From contig CAJODL010000001.1 in the NCBI GenBank assembly GCA_905233165.1, positions 248,001 to 312,000 of the forward strand: 64,000 nucleotides of DNA. Reading direction: 5' to 3'. Position 1 is the stretch's first letter; the number at the start of each line of letters is the position of its first letter. The stretch comes from an uncultured Prevotella sp. GTDB lineage: Bacteria > Bacteroidota > Bacteroidia > Bacteroidales > Bacteroidaceae. A program made the translations under genes and the position numbers. Positions 61,066-64,000 of this stretch are shown piece after piece. The notes under the pieces were generated by a model. It searched no databases. It worked only from the letters and a program-made list of their open reading frames with translations, and had not been told where the DNA came from.

Positions 61066-61105
61066 GCCGTTCGAACGTTCTAACAGACATTCCAACGGCT
61101 TTTTT
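61066..61105 (+). terminator. Terminator after the HIRAN gene
   Basis: GCCGTT (61066-61071) pairs with AACGGC (61094-61099) around an inner GAACGTTC palindrome, followed by six T. It sits directly against the -33 element of the next promoter. Confidence 0.7.
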
Positions 61106-61110
61106 CTTGC

Positions 61111-61141
61111 TTGAAAACGCAAAAAAAATGTTATACCTTTG
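61111..61141 (+). promoter_or_regulatory. Promoter of the VirE_N/DUF3987 gene
   Basis: TTG at 61111-61113, a 20-base spacer and TACCTTTG at 61134-61141. Confidence 0.75.
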
Positions 61142-61144
61142 CAT

Positions 61145-61163
61145 CGTCTTTCGGCCGAAGACG
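61145..61163 (+). promoter_or_regulatory. Hairpin at the predicted 5' end of the VirE-like message
   Basis: CGTCTT and AAGACG flank TCGGCCG, a stem that can extend inward through TCGG/CCGA. It would be at the very 5' end of the transcript, with 37 AT-rich bases between it and the ATG at 61201. It may protect the message or be an operator. Confidence 0.5.
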
Positions 61164-61200
61164 CAAAAATTTATTGTTTAATTATTAAAAATTTATTTTT

Positions 61201-63456
61201 ATGCAAAGTAATAAAACTACATCATTTGCGTTCAGCAAATCAATCAAGACTCCAGCTCAGATGCAGCCTTGCACTCCTGAGCTTCTCAATGCTGCGTTCG
61301 ACGACCAACATGTTTCAGACACCTGCCAGAAGATAGCAGCCAAGCTGCAGGAGGTAAAAGAAGGTACGCTCGCGCGTGAGGACTTCAACAAGCTTAAGAC
61401 AAAGCTGAAGGAAGACAACCTGCCTGTAGTGTGCTTTCATGCCTCCTTCTCTGACGGCTATCGCCACAACCAGACGGCAGTACCCAGTGGACTCTCCATC
61501 TATGACGTTGACCACTTGGAGATAGACCCTCGCGCCTATTATATAAATAAGGTGAAAGGGCGTGAAGTAGAGCTGGGCATCTCTCTTGCCCACATCTCAC
61601 CAAGCAATGAAGGCATCCGACTGGTATTCGAGATTCCACAGGGAATGACCCTCGAAGAAGCCCAGCGCTGGATGGCCGACAGGCTTGAAGATGACACCTA
61701 TGACGGCTGCGTGAAGGATTTGGCACGCTGCTCATTCGTAGTATGCAGAGACTATGTTCTCTACTATGACGAAGAGGAACTCTTTAAGGAACGTGAGGTC
61801 ACCCTTCCTGTGACAATTGTGACAACTGACAGTGCAATTTCTACGCCCTCTGCCGACAAGGAGTATGAAGACAACTTCGAAGGCATCAGCTATCCTAACA
61901 TTGTTCATTCTTTGGAAGACGTGCTGGGCGGAGTGCCTGCTCAGGGGGCTCGCAACAACTTCATCTATGCGATGACATGCAATATGCGTTATGTCTGCAA
62001 TGATGACCCTATGTGGATAGCACAGGTGTTGCCACGCTATGGTGAGGATGAACAGAAATTCCTTGCTACAGTGCGTTCTGCCTGCAATCGCCCACAGAAT
62101 ATGGACTTTCCTGATATCATGAAACGTGCCCTCAAATTGGCTCGCACTCGTCAGCAAGCCGACGAACTCGCAGAGGCCAACGGCATTCATGCCCCAAAGC
62201 CCCCTGTGATGCCACAGCGACTGACAAAGTTCATGCGTCTCATTACAAAGAATGTGCCCGAACACCTGAAGCCTGCTGTTGCTATGGGCATCTTCCCATC
62301 ATTGGGAGTACATTGCAAGGGAGTGAAGTTCCGATACAATGACAATGCCTTTGTAGAGCCTACCTTCATGAATGTGCTGGTGGCAGAGATGTCGAGTGGT
62401 AAGTCGTGTGTCAACGAACCTATCAATGCCATCATGCTTGACATCAAGGAGAAGGACGCCAAGAACCGCAAACTCATGCAGGAGTATAAGGATCAGTATG
62501 ATGCCTGCCCTGCTGACGAACAGAAGCCTGAGCGCCCCAAGGGACTGACTATTCAGTGGGTGAAGTCGGACATGACTCCTGCAGCCTTTGTGCAGCTGAT
62601 GGCCGATGCTGGCGGACGATTCCTCTATACCCGTATGGACGAGATAGGTATGCTCAACCAGCTGAAGACCAATGGCAAGGGCAACAATGTAACAGAGATT
62701 CTGCGTCTGGCCTACGATTGTGGCGAGTATGGTCAGGAGCGTGTGGGTACAAAGTCGGTATCTGAATGTGTCGAGGTGCGCTGGAACTGGAATGCTTCAG
62801 CCACACCCGGAAAGTGCCGCCGATTCTTCAAGGACGCGATGCTTGACGGTACTCTCTCACGCATCACCTTCAGTACCATATATACTGATGATGACCGCAT
62901 GCCGCTCTATGGCTGCTATGATGAGAGGTTTAAGGCAGATGTACAGAATTTCATTACCCATCTGAATGAAGCCAAGGGGCTCATAGTATGCAAGAAGGCA
63001 AACACCCTTGCAGCAAAGATGTTGGAGGAAAACCGCCAATACTCTGCCCTTGCTGACGATGACTCCTATCGTGAACTCTCCTATCGTGCTACGCTGTCGG
63101 CCTTCAAGAGAGGTATGATACTCTATATACTGAATGAGCAGAAATGGTGCAAGGAGATAGAGGACTTTGTCCGCTGGTCCTACCATTATGATATGTGGTG
63201 TAAGATGTGGATATTCGGAGAGAATATGCGCAGGGCAATGGAACTGGATAGGGCGCGACGCAACCTGATGGAGCTGTTGCCAGACACCTTCACCCTCGAC
63301 GACCTCAACGCAGTACGTCGTGCGCAAGGCATGAAGGGCGATGGAGCACAGCAGTTGCGCAAGTGGGTTTCAAGAGGGTATTGCACCTATGACCCCGTAA
63401 CCGACACATACACCAAGAGTCCGCAGTTCCTTGCAAAACACCCCAAGGCTGCATAA
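61201..63456 (+). CDS. VirE_N (BT4734-like) / DUF3987 primase-helicase-like protein
   Basis: This 751-residue protein matches the layout of mobile-element replication proteins in Bacteroidetes. The N-terminal VirE_N/BT4734-like domain (about 20-190; NLPVVCFHASFSDGYRH, GLSIYDVDHLEID, SNEGIRLVFEIP) is primase-like; a PriCT_2-like helical part follows (about 230-320), then a DUF3987 ATPase-like region (about 340-680) with a P-loop-like AEMSSGKSCVNEP, acidic RMDEIGMLNQL and ATPGKCRRFF. Role in DNA replication is inference. It has its own promoter and terminator. No integrase, relaxase or conjugation genes are nearby, so if it belongs to an element, that element is not complete here. Confidence 0.82.
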   Translation: MQSNKTTSFAFSKSIKTPAQMQPCTPELLNAAFDDQHVSDTCQKIAAKLQEVKEGTLAREDFNKLKTKLKEDNLPVVCFHASFSDGYRHNQTAVPSGLSIYDVDHLEIDPRAYYINKVKGREVELGISLAHISPSNEGIRLVFEIPQGMTLEEAQRWMADRLEDDTYDGCVKDLARCSFVVCRDYVLYYDEEELFKEREVTLPVTIVTTDSAISTPSADKEYEDNFEGISYPNIVHSLEDVLGGVPAQGARNNFIYAMTCNMRYVCNDDPMWIAQVLPRYGEDEQKFLATVRSACNRPQNMDFPDIMKRALKLARTRQQADELAEANGIHAPKPPVMPQRLTKFMRLITKNVPEHLKPAVAMGIFPSLGVHCKGVKFRYNDNAFVEPTFMNVLVAEMSSGKSCVNEPINAIMLDIKEKDAKNRKLMQEYKDQYDACPADEQKPERPKGLTIQWVKSDMTPAAFVQLMADAGGRFLYTRMDEIGMLNQLKTNGKGNNVTEILRLAYDCGEYGQERVGTKSVSECVEVRWNWNASATPGKCRRFFKDAMLDGTLSRITFSTIYTDDDRMPLYGCYDERFKADVQNFITHLNEAKGLIVCKKANTLAAKMLEENRQYSALADDDSYRELSYRATLSAFKRGMILYILNEQKWCKEIEDFVRWSYHYDMWCKMWIFGENMRRAMELDRARRNLMELLPDTFTLDDLNAVRRAQGMKGDGAQQLRKWVSRGYCTYDPVTDTYTKSPQFLAKHPKAA

Positions 63457-63466
63457 TAACAAGAGA

Positions 63467-63497
63467 GGGAGTCGCAAATCGCGACTCCCTTTATTTT
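63467..63497 (+). terminator. Terminator of the VirE-like gene
   Basis: GGGAGTCGC (63467-63475) pairs perfectly with GCGACTCCC (63481-63489) over a 5-base loop, then TTTATTTTT. Confidence 0.9.
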
Positions 63498-63584
63498 TAC
63501 TTTGTGACAATCGTGACCGCTCGGCTCGCTTCTCAAATTGGGAAGGAGAATAACTTAAACCGCCTATATTTTTTGTTTGGAAAT

Positions 63585-63615
63585 TTGGTGGTTTAAAATA
63601 TTATACTTACCTTTG
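63585..63615 (+). promoter_or_regulatory. Promoter of the right-edge secreted protein
   Basis: TTG at 63585-63587, a 20-base spacer and TACCTTTG at 63608-63615, with a leader of about 40 bases. Confidence 0.7.
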
Positions 63616-63658
63616 CACCCTCGATTAGTAACTAATTAACTAACTCCAAATAAGCAAA

Positions 63659-64000
63659 ATGAGAAAAGTTCTTTTATTTTTAGTAGCCTTGATGCCTGCC
63701 GTGATGTATGCACAGAAGGTGAAGGTGACTTGGACAAATGGTGATGCAACAGCTGTAGTAACTGGCGATGCCGGCTATACAGATATGGTGACTACGGCAT
63801 ATACTATGGGTACGAAGCTGACGAATGACGGCAAGATGACTGGCAGTAATGCTGATACTGGATATGAGCCAGTAGCGTATGATCCGGTATTCACAAAGTA
63901 TAAGCCTACAGAAAAGGTGACAGCAAAGACATCTTACCATAACATAGCATTTATGGTGACACCTGCGAGCGGCCACAAGTTTAAGCCTACAAAGATTTCC
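63659..64000 (+). CDS. Secreted protein, C-terminus beyond the window
   Basis: An open frame of 114 codons runs from an ATG at 63659 to the right edge. A signal peptide (MRKVLLFLVALMPAVMYAQ) is followed by VKVTWTNGDATAVVTGD and later NIAFMVTPASGHKFKPTKIS, a segment of the kind found near the N-termini of exported Prevotella polysaccharide-binding or lyase proteins. Too little is visible to name a family. It has its own promoter and is probably unrelated to the VirE-like gene upstream, which ends in a terminator. Confidence 0.75.
   Translation, partial: MRKVLLFLVALMPAVMYAQKVKVTWTNGDATAVVTGDAGYTDMVTTAYTMGTKLTNDGKMTGSNADTGYEPVAYDPVFTKYKPTEKVTAKTSYHNIAFMVTPASGHKFKPTKIS

Noticed and set aside
59707..63456. 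An integrative or conjugative element
   Set aside because: Only a VirE_N/DUF3987 gene hints at one. No integrase, relaxase, transfer genes or flanking attachment repeats were found; xerD is 53 kb away and looks like the housekeeping enzyme.

Overview
The window looks like chromosomal DNA of a gut or rumen Bacteroidales, most likely Prevotella or a close relative. This rests on the Bacteroidetes promoter type (TTG, about 20 bases, then TAnnTTTG) in front of many genes, almost no strong Shine-Dalgarno sites, a fused SecDF, GH3-type acyl-adenylases, S46 and S41 peptidases, DUF3108 and Big_5 proteins, and a tmRNA tag ending in YALAA. The species assignment is inference; no search was run.

Layout. 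1-2726: a secreted repeat protein running off the left edge, divergent from a membrane-bound AraC regulator. 2871-5857: a secreted GH27 alpha-galactosidase and a repeat-rich gap. 5870-7399: xerD and a conserved hypothetical gene. 7557-17096: a galactan/galactoside locus (MFS sugar porter, DUF5107-TPR protein, GH35 beta-galactosidase and a GH53 galactanase with a dockerin-like tail on the minus strand, divergent from an AraC regulator). 17106-23666: miaB, a 29-codon microgene with its own promoter and terminator, then secDF, a YqiA-like esterase and a papain-like lipoprotein. 23716-24594: another AraC regulator.

24798-35995 is a tightly packed minus-strand run, read from nadA through cysS, a U32 protease-like gene, sufE, a SNF2 helicase, an M15 peptidase, a CE1-type esterase and a Y-family polymerase to a small partner protein; most junctions overlap. 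36000-37119 holds extragenic repeats, an unassigned structured RNA with its own promoter and terminator, and tmRNA. 37122-43569 is a plus-strand operon (GH3 acyl-adenylase, Big_5 lipoprotein, DUF3108 protein, S46 dipeptidyl-peptidase). 43576-49079 is minus strand: RNase R, an S41 protease, tRNA-Asn, a PBP4-type DD-peptidase and tRNA-Met.

49186-59190 is a xylan locus: GH67 alpha-glucuronidase, divergent from a GPH symporter, GH10 xylanase, GH43 enzyme and a 1303-residue secreted protein. Xylan is cut by GH10, its glucuronic acid side groups and short oligomers are handled by GH67 and GH43, and the symporter imports products. No SusC/SusD pair is present in either glycan locus. 59191-63497 is an accessory-looking block with a HIRAN-like protein and a VirE_N/DUF3987 primase-like protein among AT-rich inverted and direct repeats. 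A secreted protein starts at 63659 and runs off the right edge.

The least explained elements are the structured RNA near 36400-36606, the microgene at 18640-18944 with a perfect palindrome inside its promoter, the 3 kb HIRAN/VirE block with its TTGTGACAATTG repeats, and four genes that appear to carry short repeat insertions kept in frame.
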